Below are positions 28,273 to 36,951 of a DNA stretch of 64,000 nt, piece by piece. Each line of letters begins with the position of its first letter. Position 1 is the first letter of the stretch. The translations under genes and the position numbers were made by a program. This DNA comes from Kofleriaceae bacterium (lineage in GTDB: Bacteria > Myxococcota_A > Polyangia > Haliangiales > Haliangiaceae): contig JANTGM010000006.1 of the NCBI GenBank assembly GCA_024762925.1, forward strand, positions 1 to 64,000. Direction: 5' to 3'. The notes below the pieces were generated by a model. It made no database searches, was not told where the DNA came from, and worked only from the letters and a program-made list of their open reading frames with translations.

Positions 28273-28974
28273 GTGTCTGATCACAACGACAAAGACGAAA
28301 AGCACGACGAGCCCGAGACGGACGCCATCGAGCAAGAAGAGACGGAATCGGAAGAGAGCTCTGAAGAATCAGAGGCGTCCGATACTGAGGAATCTGAAGA
28401 CGAGCAATCTTCGGAGGATGCTGCCTCTTCGGAGGATGCTGCCTCTTCGGAGGATGCTGCCTCTTCGGAGGATGCTGCCTCTTCGGAGGATGCTGCCTAT
28501 TCGGAGGATGCTGCCTCTTCGGAGGATGCTGCCTCGGATGAAGAACTGGCTGCCTCCACGAAAGAGGAACGTGCAAAAGAAGCCAAGGCTTCCGAGCCTG
28601 AGCCAACTTCCGCGCACAACAACAGCGGTGATGATGATCACCACGATGATCATGGCCACGGACTCTCGCACATTGCATCAAGAAAGGTCCTACTTGGCAC
28701 ATTCGGCGCACTGATGGTTCTCACAGTGCTAACCGTTACTGCAACTTCTGTTGACCTGGGCTCGAGCATGAACCTCTTGGTCGCGATGATCGTCGCAACT
28801 CTGAAGGCTGGGCTTGTTTGCTTGTTCTTCATGCACCTTCGTTATGACAAAGTCATGCATACTGTGGTGTTTCTCACGGCACTTCTCTTTGCTCTCCTCT
28901 TTGTGAGTTTTTCGCTGATGGATAGCTCGGGGTACCAACAAGACATTGTTTGGGTCGAAGAAGCTGCTCCTTAA
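28273..28974 (+). CDS. coxD: Oxidase subunit IV-like protein with acidic repeat N-terminus
   Basis: A 233-residue protein. The C-terminal third (about 135-233) has three helices and FFMHLRYDKVMHTVVF, matching prokaryotic cytochrome c oxidase subunit IV. The first 130 residues are extremely acidic and include seven tandem (S/Y)SEDAA hexapeptides (46-87), then a His/Asp cluster HNNSGDDDHHDDHGHG near the membrane. The start is the GTG at 28273 with AAGGAT 8 bases upstream. The frame is open further up, but it would overlap coxC. The normal family is only about 100 residues, so the acidic domain is an addition. Confidence 0.88.
   Translation: MSDHNDKDEKHDEPETDAIEQEETESEESSEESEASDTEESEDEQSSEDAASSEDAASSEDAASSEDAASSEDAAYSEDAASSEDAASDEELAASTKEERAKEAKASEPEPTSAHNNSGDDDHHDDHGHGLSHIASRKVLLGTFGALMVLTVLTVTATSVDLGSSMNLLVAMIVATLKAGLVCLFFMHLRYDKVMHTVVFLTALLFALLFVSFSLMDSSGYQQDIVWVEEAAP
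28408..28533 (+). repeat. Seven tandem 18-bp units coding SSEDAA
   Basis: TCTTCGGAGGATGCTGCC is repeated seven times with no indels; only the sixth copy has TAT in place of TCT (Ser to Tyr). The near-perfect DNA identity indicates recent expansion or ongoing homogenisation by slippage. The repeat keeps frame in the acidic domain of oxidase subunit IV. Confidence 0.97.
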
Positions 28975-30643
28975 CCTTAGAGACTTCTTTTGGGACACTG
29001 CGAGGCTGAAGTTCGGCCTCGCAGTTGTCGTTTCGGTGGCACTGGTGGCCTGTGGCCCACCCGCGAAACCGTCTGTGGTCCCCTCCGAACTAACGCCAGC
29101 GACGATTGCACCATTGGCAAACAACACACTCGCAGCCACGACCTTGCGTGTTCGCGTCTATGTTGGAGCCGATCATCGAGCGCGCGTCATTGGTTGGGAA
29201 GACGAGCTTGCAACCGTCATGCAGTGGGCCTCATCACTACTGTATCAAAAGAGTGCCGTGCAATTGGAGCTTGTCGAATCGGTTGCCTGGGAGCGGGCTG
29301 GTGGTCCACTGGAGAAAACACTCGCTTCGCTCGTTGCCAAAGATCCCGGTCTGGATGTGGATGTGGTCGTCGGCTTGGTGGATGCCCCAGAGAAATCCCT
29401 AGCCGACTTCGATTCTCTCGTACGAGTCGAAGGCAAAGCGCGACATATCGTGCTGCGTGGTTTTCACTGGCAGGCGGAAAGCGCAGCTTTGGGTGACAGC
29501 GCAGACCAGCTCGGCGAGACGGCCAAGGAACAGCTTCTCATTGCGCGTCGAAAGCACAAGCAGAGCGTGATGCTCGCTCATGGAGTCGCCGCTCTCTTTG
29601 GCGAGACTGCGGCGTTTGGGCCCCGCTATGAGATCACGATTCACGAGATAGGAGCCGATGCTGGCAAGCGGCTTAGAACGCTGATTCCACAAGAACTGGC
29701 GGCGCGCAAAGAAGCTGAGCTTCGAAAACCGCAACAACCCGAGCCTGGTGCACTCCGATTGATTGATAGGGAGAACTTGGGGCAGGTGCAGCTCCTATTG
29801 GAAGCGAAGAAGCCTGGCATCGCGTGGGAGGTGTTGGAGCCGCTATTGGAACTCTATCCGCAGAATGCAGAAATCGCCGTGGTTGGTTGTCTGGTCGCAG
29901 AGGCGCGAGATGCTACCGATGTCGCAACTCGGTGCAAAAGCGCCGTGTCTCTTGGCGGTAAAGATCCCGCGGTCTACCTGGCGCTGGCGCGAACGCAACT
30001 TGTGGCTGAGCCAGATGTTGCTCTGCAGAATCTTCGCCGTGCCGAGTCTCTCTTAGCTGACGACTCAAAGCAGTGGAGTGCCGTGGCCAAGGCATACAAG
30101 CAACTCTCACTTGCAACGCATGCCACGCGTGCCGCAGGAAAATCCTCGGATGCGGGCATTGCCACCTGGGCTAGGGAGAGCCAGGCGCGCTACGCCATCA
30201 ACGTTGGTGTGGAACCCAACCGCGAAGGGGACTACCTGCGCTCATTAAAGGCGGCGCTCGCAGCCGTTTACGATGGCAACTTCTCCAAGGCAGCTGTCGC
30301 CGCGCAGAACCTAACTAAGAAATTTCCTAATAGCGTTGCTGGCGACTTTGTCGGCTGTGAGCTAGCGATGCACAAACGAAAGTATGATGATGCGCTGCGG
30401 GCCTGTCGTGCAGTAGTGGCGAGCCATCCAGAGAACTCCTGGGCTCGTTACCTTCAAGGCGTGGCCCTTGCACGTAAGGGACAACGAGAAGACGCTGTGC
30501 GCATGCTAAGCGAGGCCATCGACCGCGATGTTACCCTAGAACCCGCCTACAAGGCCCTTGGGCAGCTCTATCGCAAGGGCCGAGACAAGCGCCTAGCAGC
30601 ACTTCGGGCTGCCTACAAGAAGACCTTTGGCAAGACGCTCTGA
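28946..30643 (+). CDS. TPR-repeat lipoprotein at the end of the oxidase operon
   Basis: A 565-residue protein. Signal peptide LKFGLAVVVSVALVAC with lipobox LVAC (about 33-36), a middle domain without recognised family (about 40-250), and tetratricopeptide-like helical repeats in the C-terminal half (about 265-360 and 415-555; for example YLQGVALARKGQREDAVRMLSEAI). The only usual in-frame start ahead of the signal peptide is TTG at 28946, which overlaps the subunit IV gene by 29 bases. This suggests translational coupling and places the gene in the operon. Possibly an assembly or scaffold factor; function unknown. Confidence 0.78.
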   Translation: MFGSKKLLLNLRDFFWDTARLKFGLAVVVSVALVACGPPAKPSVVPSELTPATIAPLANNTLAATTLRVRVYVGADHRARVIGWEDELATVMQWASSLLYQKSAVQLELVESVAWERAGGPLEKTLASLVAKDPGLDVDVVVGLVDAPEKSLADFDSLVRVEGKARHIVLRGFHWQAESAALGDSADQLGETAKEQLLIARRKHKQSVMLAHGVAALFGETAAFGPRYEITIHEIGADAGKRLRTLIPQELAARKEAELRKPQQPEPGALRLIDRENLGQVQLLLEAKKPGIAWEVLEPLLELYPQNAEIAVVGCLVAEARDATDVATRCKSAVSLGGKDPAVYLALARTQLVAEPDVALQNLRRAESLLADDSKQWSAVAKAYKQLSLATHATRAAGKSSDAGIATWARESQARYAINVGVEPNREGDYLRSLKAALAAVYDGNFSKAAVAAQNLTKKFPNSVAGDFVGCELAMHKRKYDDALRACRAVVASHPENSWARYLQGVALARKGQREDAVRMLSEAIDRDVTLEPAYKALGQLYRKGRDKRLAALRAAYKKTFGKTL

Positions 30644-30653
30644 GTGTTTTCAG

Positions 30654-32030
30654 CTAAGGCGCTAGGCAGTACACATTTGCGATGGTGTCGATTGGCACCT
30701 GCAATCCTTCTGGGTAGTGCACCTTCGGAGAGAGACCCGTAGGCGTGTTCGAACACGCAGGGTTCTCGGTCAAGGTGAAGCAGGGCAAGGTGCTGGAGGA
30801 CTGTGGGTCTACTTGGTTTTCACATGTTTCGATGCGCCGTTCGCCCAACCCAGGCTCTGTGAGTGTGACGATGCAATCAGGCTGCAGGCCCGCTGTGGAG
30901 GAATCTATGTCTACGAGATCTCCCGAGAGGCACGACGCAGCTCGATCGACAAGCAGGTTTGCAATGTCCTGTAGGGCGCCTGTGAGGTCGGGCTCGCAAA
31001 TCGAAGTCTCCTGTCCGCTGTTCTCTGAAAAACCATTCACGAACGCACTGAGGCGGATGGGGGGAACAGCTTCTGCGTCTTCTCGTGTGCAAGAGAAGTC
31101 GAGCGCGACATAGTCGAGGTCCTGTCGTTCATCGTATTTGGCAACAACTTGGACGGGCTCCAAGTCACCGGCGATGGTTGCGACGAGAACTTGGTTTGGC
31201 GACCGTTTCAAGCCGTAGAGAAACTGTACGTATTCGTCGACGTCGTAGAGGTATTCGCTTCCATCTCGGGGAACGCATCCACTCCTTGGACCAATGCTGC
31301 GCACTTGTTCGCCGTCCTGATCACATTCGACACCAAATTCAAAGCACCGAAACGACTTCGGTGGACCAAGGGGAGAAGCAAGGTCCTGCACCGCACGATT
31401 GTAGACGTTGGTATTCTTCGCTGAGCAATCGTCCTCGTCGGTAACAATTACGACGGCAAGGTAGGCGTGATCGCGCAAGAATGAGTCTGCTTGTTGAGCG
31501 CTGAGTGCTCGCCGCATGGACTCTAAAGGTTGTTCAAACCCGCATCCTCCCGTGCCAAGAGCTGCCATGCAGGCGAATGTCTCTGCTGGAGTCCCAGAAA
31601 AGTTCTCAACGCGCGACCCGTCGTCCTGCACTATGCTTCTCAGAAACGGGCCGTCCATGCAGGAAGTCCCTAGAAAACGCCCCCCATCTCCCGATATGCC
31701 ACAGATGTTTTGATCGCCTCCACCTCCCAAGTCTGTTGAGACCACTGCGATGTGAATGCTTGGCAAGCCGTCCGGGTGGTTTGAAAGCGTGTCGATGACT
31801 TGGCTGAACTTTTCGCCCAACGAGGTTTGCTCGCGCTCCATACTTCGCGAGTTGTCGATGACAAAGAGGATGTCGACATCACGGTTCTCGCTCACGTCAA
31901 ACTGCACCTTCTCTTCGGCAACATGATCGATCTCCACCACCGCAAGGGTGCGGTCGGCACAGCCAGAAAGTGTAGACGCAAAGGGGGCGAAGAGCAGTGC
32001 AAAGAGCAGTGCCCCAATCGGTTTGGGCAT
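30654..32030 (-). CDS. VWA-domain lipoprotein 1
   Basis: A 458-residue lipoprotein (lipobox LSGC, Cys about 24). A von Willebrand factor A domain starts at DILFVIDNSRSM, with an intact MIDAS D-x-S-x-S (D59, S61, S63). VIVTDEDDCSAKN follows later in the domain. The rest is Cys-rich (GISGDGGRFLG, CLSGDLVDID, CEPDLTG). The start is set at ATG 32030, where the signal peptide begins; the frame extends upstream into a dispersed repeat. Likely surface-exposed metal-dependent adhesion or protein binding. It is related to the lipoprotein at 42778 (same SMxxEQ and TDEDDCS motifs). It lies downstream of the sigma-FecR-OmpA genes on the same strand. Confidence 0.85.
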   Translation of the reverse strand: MPKPIGALLFALLFAPFASTLSGCADRTLAVVEIDHVAEEKVQFDVSENRDVDILFVIDNSRSMEREQTSLGEKFSQVIDTLSNHPDGLPSIHIAVVSTDLGGGGDQNICGISGDGGRFLGTSCMDGPFLRSIVQDDGSRVENFSGTPAETFACMAALGTGGCGFEQPLESMRRALSAQQADSFLRDHAYLAVVIVTDEDDCSAKNTNVYNRAVQDLASPLGPPKSFRCFEFGVECDQDGEQVRSIGPRSGCVPRDGSEYLYDVDEYVQFLYGLKRSPNQVLVATIAGDLEPVQVVAKYDERQDLDYVALDFSCTREDAEAVPPIRLSAFVNGFSENSGQETSICEPDLTGALQDIANLLVDRAASCLSGDLVDIDSSTAGLQPDCIVTLTEPGLGERRIETCENQVDPQSSSTLPCFTLTENPACSNTPTGLSPKVHYPEGLQVPIDTIANVYCLAP

Positions 32031-32065
32031 AGGAGATCCAATCTCTGCGGCAGAATGCGCAGGAG

Positions 32066-32154
32066 CTAGTGGGGCAAGTGACCGTTGAACAACGATGAGC
32101 AAAGCGGCCAGCGAGCGAAGAATCGAGTTTGCTTGGTTAATGTCAGTGCACTAG
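32066..32154 (+). repeat. CTAG-bounded dispersed repeat, copy B
   Basis: Begins CTAGTGGGGCAAG and ends GTGCACTAG. The segment GGGGCAAGTGACCG plus TGAACAACGA matches copy D at about 52898-52920 with few differences. It is shorter than copies C and D, as if internally deleted. It lies just upstream of the VWA lipoprotein start at 32030 and may carry or disrupt its promoter. Confidence 0.65.
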
Positions 32155-32163
32155 CTAGTGCAC
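32146..32163. repeat. 18-bp perfect palindrome GTGCACTAGCTAGTGCAC
   Basis: Two copies of the element end (CACTAG and CTAGTG) abut at 32154/32155, making a perfect palindrome. It could be a junction of two elements, a remnant of excision or insertion, or an operator-like site ahead of the VWA lipoprotein gene. Confidence 0.8.
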
Positions 32164-32284
32164 CGGTGAGGAATCACGTGTGCGTTGCAAGCGGCGGCGA
32201 CACCAGTGTGCCTTTGCTCTACAACTCCTAGTGGCCGGCTGTGGCGAATCCGTGTCGACCACCAGCGTTTTTTTCTCAACCGTG

Positions 32285-33061
32285 CTACTTGAGAATCTTC
32301 GCAGCAGCTTCGCGCACGAGGGCCGGGTAGGCTGTTTGTTTGTTCATTAGCCTAAGCTCGCTCTTCGGAGTTGCGCGTAAGACCGTCATAATCATGTCTT
32401 TGGTTAGCCTGCGGTTTGCAAGGAGCGCACGTCGAACCTGCGGAGACCCGAGCCATCCTCGATTGCTGACAATGATTTCGATGAGTGGTATCGGCAGCGA
32501 GGCCATGCGCGCAATACGCAGCACTTCGGGCGTTGTGAGTCTGGAGTTGCCCAGAAGCGTTTCCCAAACTGCTTTGCCATATGTTCGCTCAAGTGCCACT
32601 CGGTCGGCGAGTTCACCCTTGCGTGCGACCCTCTGCTGCTCGGTGTGCGAGAGGTTGCGAACGCGCTCTTGCGGTGTCTTTGCTAGCGGCTTCTTGTCTT
32701 GCTCACTCTTCTCACCCTTGCGCTTGTCGCTCTTGTCCTGCGTGTCGCTCTCTTGACCCTCTACCTTTGGCGTCTCCACGAGCGAGACAGGTCCCGGCTG
32801 CACGTCTGTACGAGTAATTCTCGATCGTCGAATCGGCCGTCCTCCTTCGCGAGGCTTGGCAACACCGACTCGTATGGACACCGGATTCGCGAGAACATCT
32901 GGAGTCGGGGCGTCGATGGTTACCTCGTTATCCTCCCACTCTGGAAGCTTGAGAAGGAGCGTGTCAATGTCGCTCAGCGTTCCCGTTCCAGGCTTTGGAA
33001 GGGGGGCCAGGGGATTGGCGGGATGGAGAACCCGTATCTCCACCTTTGCCTCATCAGACAT
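32285..33061 (-). CDS. Hypothetical protein with helical C-terminal domain
   Basis: A 258-residue protein without signal peptide or membrane helix. It begins MSDEAKVEIRVLHP, has a charged middle (KSDKRKGEKSEQDKKP) and a C-terminal helical region (about 155-258). That region has repeating LL-x-N-x-RLT motifs (LLGNSRLTTPEVLRIAR, LLANRRLTKDMI), suggesting a HEAT-like arrangement. No family recognised. It starts 20 bases after the OmpA stop codon, so it is in the surface operon; an ATG at 33079 is an alternative. The charged linker resembles those of scaffold or regulatory proteins. Confidence 0.7.
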   Translation of the reverse strand: MSDEAKVEIRVLHPANPLAPLPKPGTGTLSDIDTLLLKLPEWEDNEVTIDAPTPDVLANPVSIRVGVAKPREGGRPIRRSRITRTDVQPGPVSLVETPKVEGQESDTQDKSDKRKGEKSEQDKKPLAKTPQERVRNLSHTEQQRVARKGELADRVALERTYGKAVWETLLGNSRLTTPEVLRIARMASLPIPLIEIIVSNRGWLGSPQVRRALLANRRLTKDMIMTVLRATPKSELRLMNKQTAYPALVREAAAKILK

Positions 33062-33081
33062 TGCTTCATGGTACCCCATGC

Positions 33082-34965
33082 TCAGCGAATGATGAACTCC
33101 ACCCGGCGATTGGCCGCCCATGCAGCTTCTGTGTGCTTGCGAATCTTCGGCTCATCCTCGCCGTAGCCAACCGCACGAAGCCTTTTCGTATCAACGCCAG
33201 CTTTGACTAGGAATGCGACGACAGCCTCTGCACGCCGTTGGCTCAGCTCTCGGTTGTACTCTCGGCTCCCGCGCTCGTCGGTATGACCTTGCACTTCGAT
33301 AAGAGTGAGCTGCTCGTTTGTGTTCATGGTCATGGCTACGGCGTGCAGAATGTCGAACGAGTTATCTAAGATCTCTGCCGAGTTGTAACGAAAGTGGACC
33401 TTCTTGAGAATGATGATGCCGCCTGCCGTCGTTGTAAGTGGGCCACGGTCGGGACAGCCATCATCATCATCAACCGTGTTGTAGACCTCGCGAGTCTCCT
33501 CCGCCGATTCACCGTCTACTCGCGGACACTCGTCGTCTTCGTCGGGAATGCGGTCGCCATCATTGTCGATGTCTGGACAGCCATTGAAGTCTTCAAAGCC
33601 ATCGAGGTCTTCTGGGTCATCAGGGCAGAGGTCATCGACGTCAAGAATTCGGTCTCCATCATTATCAACGTCTGGGCAGCCATCCAAATCGTCAAACTGG
33701 TCGACATCTTCCGGGTCATCCGGACAATCGTCTTCAACATCGACAACACCATCTCCGTCGCGGTCCAAGGGTTCATCTTCTGGGCATCCGTCTTCGTCGT
33801 CTACTCCATCACGATCTTCTGGGGTGTTGGGGCAAGCATCCTCGACGTCGAGAATGCCGTCTAGATCATTGTCAGGTTCTGGGCATCCGTCAGAGTCTTG
33901 GAAGTCATCGTAGTCTTCTGGATCGTCAGGGCATTGGTCGACGTCATCTTTGAGACCGTCGCTGTCTCGGTCACCAACATTGGGCTCGAAGACGATACCT
34001 AGATAGGCTCTGGCATCCGGGCTGCCAGCGGTATCAGGGCGCAAGCCTGCGCCACCACCCAGACTCAGAAACGAGCTTTGCGCCAGGTAGACCTTGATGC
34101 CGGTAAGCGCCTCGACGGGCTGGTAGTTTTCTGCGTTCGGAACGACTTGGCCAAATACCTCGGCAATGACTTCGAACGTTTCTGGTACGAGCATATAGGA
34201 GAGCCCTACTCCATAGGGTAGCGCAAGGCCGCTTGCCACGCGCACACCGGTCATTGGGCCTGCAATGCCAGAGATAACCGGCGGTGTGTCATCAACGAAA
34301 TCTCTGGATGCGAGTGGCATTCGAATCCCTGCGTTGGCAGCAATGCCAAGCGAGCCGATTTTTGTGTCTGCAATGATTCGCAGGTGGGGTGTGGTCGTGT
34401 CCGCACCGAGCCAACGATCTGGTTCGCTCACCGTAGGAAGCTCTACACCTCCTGCCACGGCCAAGCCAAATCGCGAACGCGAAGTGTCAAGAAGGCGCCA
34501 TTTTAGCTGAAGATCCAAATTACCAATTCCTTGACCCTCAAAAGAATAGTTCTGATCGTCGTTGGGATCGTTTGGAGTGTCGGCACCAGCATCAGGGCTG
34601 CGGTCTCCGCTCACGACACGAAAAGGCAGAGCGACGCCAACTTGCAGCTCTTGTCCCAGAACACGCAAACCAAGAGCACCCAGCAGTGTCGGCGAGAGAA
34701 CGTGCTCCACGCGATAGGTGCTTTCGTTGCCTTCGAGTTTGAGAAGGCCCTTCGCCCAGCCTGTTACCAGCCCCATCGAAGGCTCGAGGTGCCCAAGGAC
34801 CTGAGACCTGTCGAGGGTCACCATTCCCTTCGAATCTTGCGCTGGACGAAATGCTTGCAAGTCCAGATTTCCGCCGCTGTCAGCATTGGCCTGAGAGGAG
34901 AATACAGTGAGGATGGTGGCGAGAGCGCACGCAGACGCGCGCCACGCAGAGTTGTGCATTGGCAT
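33082..34965 (-). CDS. OmpA-family outer membrane protein with thrombospondin type 3 repeats
   Basis: A 627-residue protein. Signal peptide (1-28), N-terminal beta-barrel-like domain (about 30-325), then five Asp-rich calcium-binding thrombospondin type 3 repeats (about 327-500; for example DNDGDRILDVDDLCPDDPED). A C-terminal OmpA domain (about 510-627) carries VQGHTDERGSREYN and LSQRRAEAVVAFL, which bind peptidoglycan. Such proteins tie the outer membrane to the cell wall. Ribosome binding site AAGGGA is 6 bases before the ATG. It lies 58 bases downstream of the FecR-like gene and is a plausible target of the sigma factor. Confidence 0.93.
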   Translation of the reverse strand: MPMHNSAWRASACALATILTVFSSQANADSGGNLDLQAFRPAQDSKGMVTLDRSQVLGHLEPSMGLVTGWAKGLLKLEGNESTYRVEHVLSPTLLGALGLRVLGQELQVGVALPFRVVSGDRSPDAGADTPNDPNDDQNYSFEGQGIGNLDLQLKWRLLDTSRSRFGLAVAGGVELPTVSEPDRWLGADTTTPHLRIIADTKIGSLGIAANAGIRMPLASRDFVDDTPPVISGIAGPMTGVRVASGLALPYGVGLSYMLVPETFEVIAEVFGQVVPNAENYQPVEALTGIKVYLAQSSFLSLGGGAGLRPDTAGSPDARAYLGIVFEPNVGDRDSDGLKDDVDQCPDDPEDYDDFQDSDGCPEPDNDLDGILDVEDACPNTPEDRDGVDDEDGCPEDEPLDRDGDGVVDVEDDCPDDPEDVDQFDDLDGCPDVDNDGDRILDVDDLCPDDPEDLDGFEDFNGCPDIDNDGDRIPDEDDECPRVDGESAEETREVYNTVDDDDGCPDRGPLTTTAGGIIILKKVHFRYNSAEILDNSFDILHAVAMTMNTNEQLTLIEVQGHTDERGSREYNRELSQRRAEAVVAFLVKAGVDTKRLRAVGYGEDEPKIRKHTEAAWAANRRVEFIIR

Positions 34966-35023
34966 AGGTATCCCTTCGCTGGCGTTCTAGCGCCGGCTCA
35001 GTTGTTGGTTGCTGTAGGCGAAG

Positions 35024-36229
35024 TTACTCGGACTGCTTTGACCGAATGATGCGAGAGGCGAGGCCTTTGAATACGCCTTGTGGGAATCGCTGTTGGTAGC
35101 TGTGTGCGGCAGTGCGGCACGAAGATGAGTAGTTTTCTGAGTCGCAGCTTGAGAGCACGCGAAGCCAGAGCATGTCTTCCGATTCACGGCCTCGTGGGAA
35201 ACGCCGAGCATACTGCTTGGCTGCTTTGACGACTTCGCTGCGCTTGCCGAGCTTGAAGTACAGGAGATAGGCGCGGCTGTAGAGGGCAAATGATGCTTCG
35301 TGGCCTGTGGCCGTCGCACCAAGTCGCTCCAGTTCAACCACGGCCTTCTTTGGGTTGGACGCTGCTACGTCCAGAAATTCGCGAGCCTTGGGGCCGTGGC
35401 TTGGTAGCACAACGGGGCGAATCGGTTTCGCATTCTTGAGAACATCTCGTAGTCTCACTGTGCCGCCGTCTTGCGCAAAGCGCTGCTTTGGTTTGCGGTT
35501 GTTGCGAGAACTTTTGGACGTGTTCTTTGCTCCTGGACTTCGAGTGTCCTCCTCGTCTTTGGGCGAACCGTTGTTTGCAAGGACTGCAGCATCAAGGGGG
35601 CCCGCCTCGTCATCTTTCTCGGGCAACAGACTTGCCACCGAAGTCTCCGCATCAGGAGAACCTTGCCATGACTCACCTGCATGCAAGCGGAGTGTTTCGT
35701 GACTCGTGGCCACACTCACGATGCCGTGCTGGACCGCTACCTGGACTGTCCTCTTGCGCTTCACGTCGAAGGAGGTGCCGACGACAGTGACATCCACATC
35801 GCCTGCCCGAACCTGAAACTCCGGGCGGTTCTTGCGAGGCTCTACATCGCAGTGGACAGAGCCACCCGCGAGCAGAATGAGCGTGCGTCCATCCACAAAG
35901 CGCTGGATCGAAATGTCGGTGTTTTCTGCGACTTCGATCTTCGCGTCGCCAAGGATGAGGCGGTCGATCTGGCCGGGGCCAGTAACGAGTTTCGTTGGTC
36001 GAAGCGCCTCTGGGGAGGCGCTTGGAGAGCCTGCTGCACGCAAGTTCAATGCTATTGCCAAGACAACACCGGCAACCGCGACCATGGCAACCGCAACCTT
36101 TGACCATCGAGAGTAAGAAGAAGTCTTAGTCTGTGGGAGCTTCGAGACTTCATTCACAATGCCTCGCTCGATGCGTGCAAGGCGAAGCTCATCAACCTCG
36201 GGTACGGGGATTTTGGATCCGAGATTCAT
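35024..36229 (-). CDS. FecR-domain protein with C-terminal TPR-like region
   Basis: A 401-residue protein with one helix (about 46-66, KVAVAMVAVAGVVLAIAL), a FecR domain after it (about 90-190; AKIEVAENTDISIQRF, VVGTSFDVKRKRTVQVAVQHG), a disordered basic linker and TPR-like helices at the end (about 285-395). The ATG overlaps the sigma factor stop as ATGA, which strongly couples the two. In FecR systems the cytoplasmic N-terminus holds the sigma factor and the periplasmic FecR domain senses a surface signal. The N-terminal 45 residues could play that part here; this is inferred from context. Confidence 0.85.
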   Translation of the reverse strand: MNLGSKIPVPEVDELRLARIERGIVNEVSKLPQTKTSSYSRWSKVAVAMVAVAGVVLAIALNLRAAGSPSASPEALRPTKLVTGPGQIDRLILGDAKIEVAENTDISIQRFVDGRTLILLAGGSVHCDVEPRKNRPEFQVRAGDVDVTVVGTSFDVKRKRTVQVAVQHGIVSVATSHETLRLHAGESWQGSPDAETSVASLLPEKDDEAGPLDAAVLANNGSPKDEEDTRSPGAKNTSKSSRNNRKPKQRFAQDGGTVRLRDVLKNAKPIRPVVLPSHGPKAREFLDVAASNPKKAVVELERLGATATGHEASFALYSRAYLLYFKLGKRSEVVKAAKQYARRFPRGRESEDMLWLRVLSSCDSENYSSSCRTAAHSYQQRFPQGVFKGLASRIIRSKQSE

Positions 36230-36876
36230 AGTTGACTCCCGTCGTGCTCTTGGTCGTTGGCTTCGAGTAGCTCGGCAAGGATCGGATCGGTACTCGCCAG
36301 TTTGAAGAGGGTTCTTCGCGCCCTCCAGATTCGTAGCTTACACGCCGATTTACTCGCTCCTACAAGACTGGCAACTTCGCTCACGCTTCGTCCGTCAATT
36401 TCGTGGAGGGCAAACGCAACACGCGATGCGACGGGAAGCTCGCTAAGTGCGGAATAGAGACGACGCACAGCTTCGCGAGATGCCGCTTGATGACCGGGGC
36501 TTGGGCGCATGGACTGTTCTTCATCGAGGGTGTCATTGGGCAGCGGGAGCTTCTTTTGCTTCGCGATGTGCCGATACGCGACCCGCACTGTGATGCGATC
36601 GATCCAGGTTGCGAGCTTCGCCTCCGCTCGAAATGTGGGCAGTGACTTAAAGACCTGGATGAACGAATCCTGGGTGAGATCGTCGATGTCCCGATTGGAG
36701 CCTAGGATTCGGTAGAGTGTGCCGTGGACGCGCTTGTGATAGGTCCGAAACAGCTCACGGGTGGCCGCCTCTTCGCCGCGGTTGCAGCGGTCGACCAACA
36801 GGACGTCGGCGACGAGTGAGACTTGGGCTGTCACAGATAGATTGTGGCAAGCTGTGGCGCCCAGGTTACAAGCCAA
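36226..36876 (-). CDS. ECF-type RNA polymerase sigma factor
   Basis: A 216-residue protein with sigma-70 region 2 (RELFRTYHKRVHGTLYRIL, DIDDLTQDSFIQVFKSLPTFR near 38-85) and region 4 (LSELPVASRVAFALHEIDGRSVSEVASLVGAS, about 145-180, the helix-turn-helix). There is no region 1 or 3, as in extracytoplasmic-function factors. The apparent start is TTG at 36876; a GTG at 36834 is a shorter alternative, and neither has a strong ribosome binding site. Its stop overlaps the FecR-like gene by 4 bases. It likely directs transcription of the downstream surface genes. Confidence 0.9.
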   Translation of the reverse strand: MACNLGATACHNLSVTAQVSLVADVLLVDRCNRGEEAATRELFRTYHKRVHGTLYRILGSNRDIDDLTQDSFIQVFKSLPTFRAEAKLATWIDRITVRVAYRHIAKQKKLPLPNDTLDEEQSMRPSPGHQAASREAVRRLYSALSELPVASRVAFALHEIDGRSVSEVASLVGASKSACKLRIWRARRTLFKLASTDPILAELLEANDQEHDGSQL

Positions 36877-36951
36877 GTCTAGAAACCCAGAAATTCTCTC
36901 TGCCTGTGGGTAATTTCAGGGCTTTACAATCCTTTATCGTGATGGAGTAGG

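Noticed and set aside
28408-28533. Tandem repeat as a possible CRISPR or VNTR array
   Set aside because: The units are adjacent without spacers and encode an in-frame peptide, so not CRISPR.
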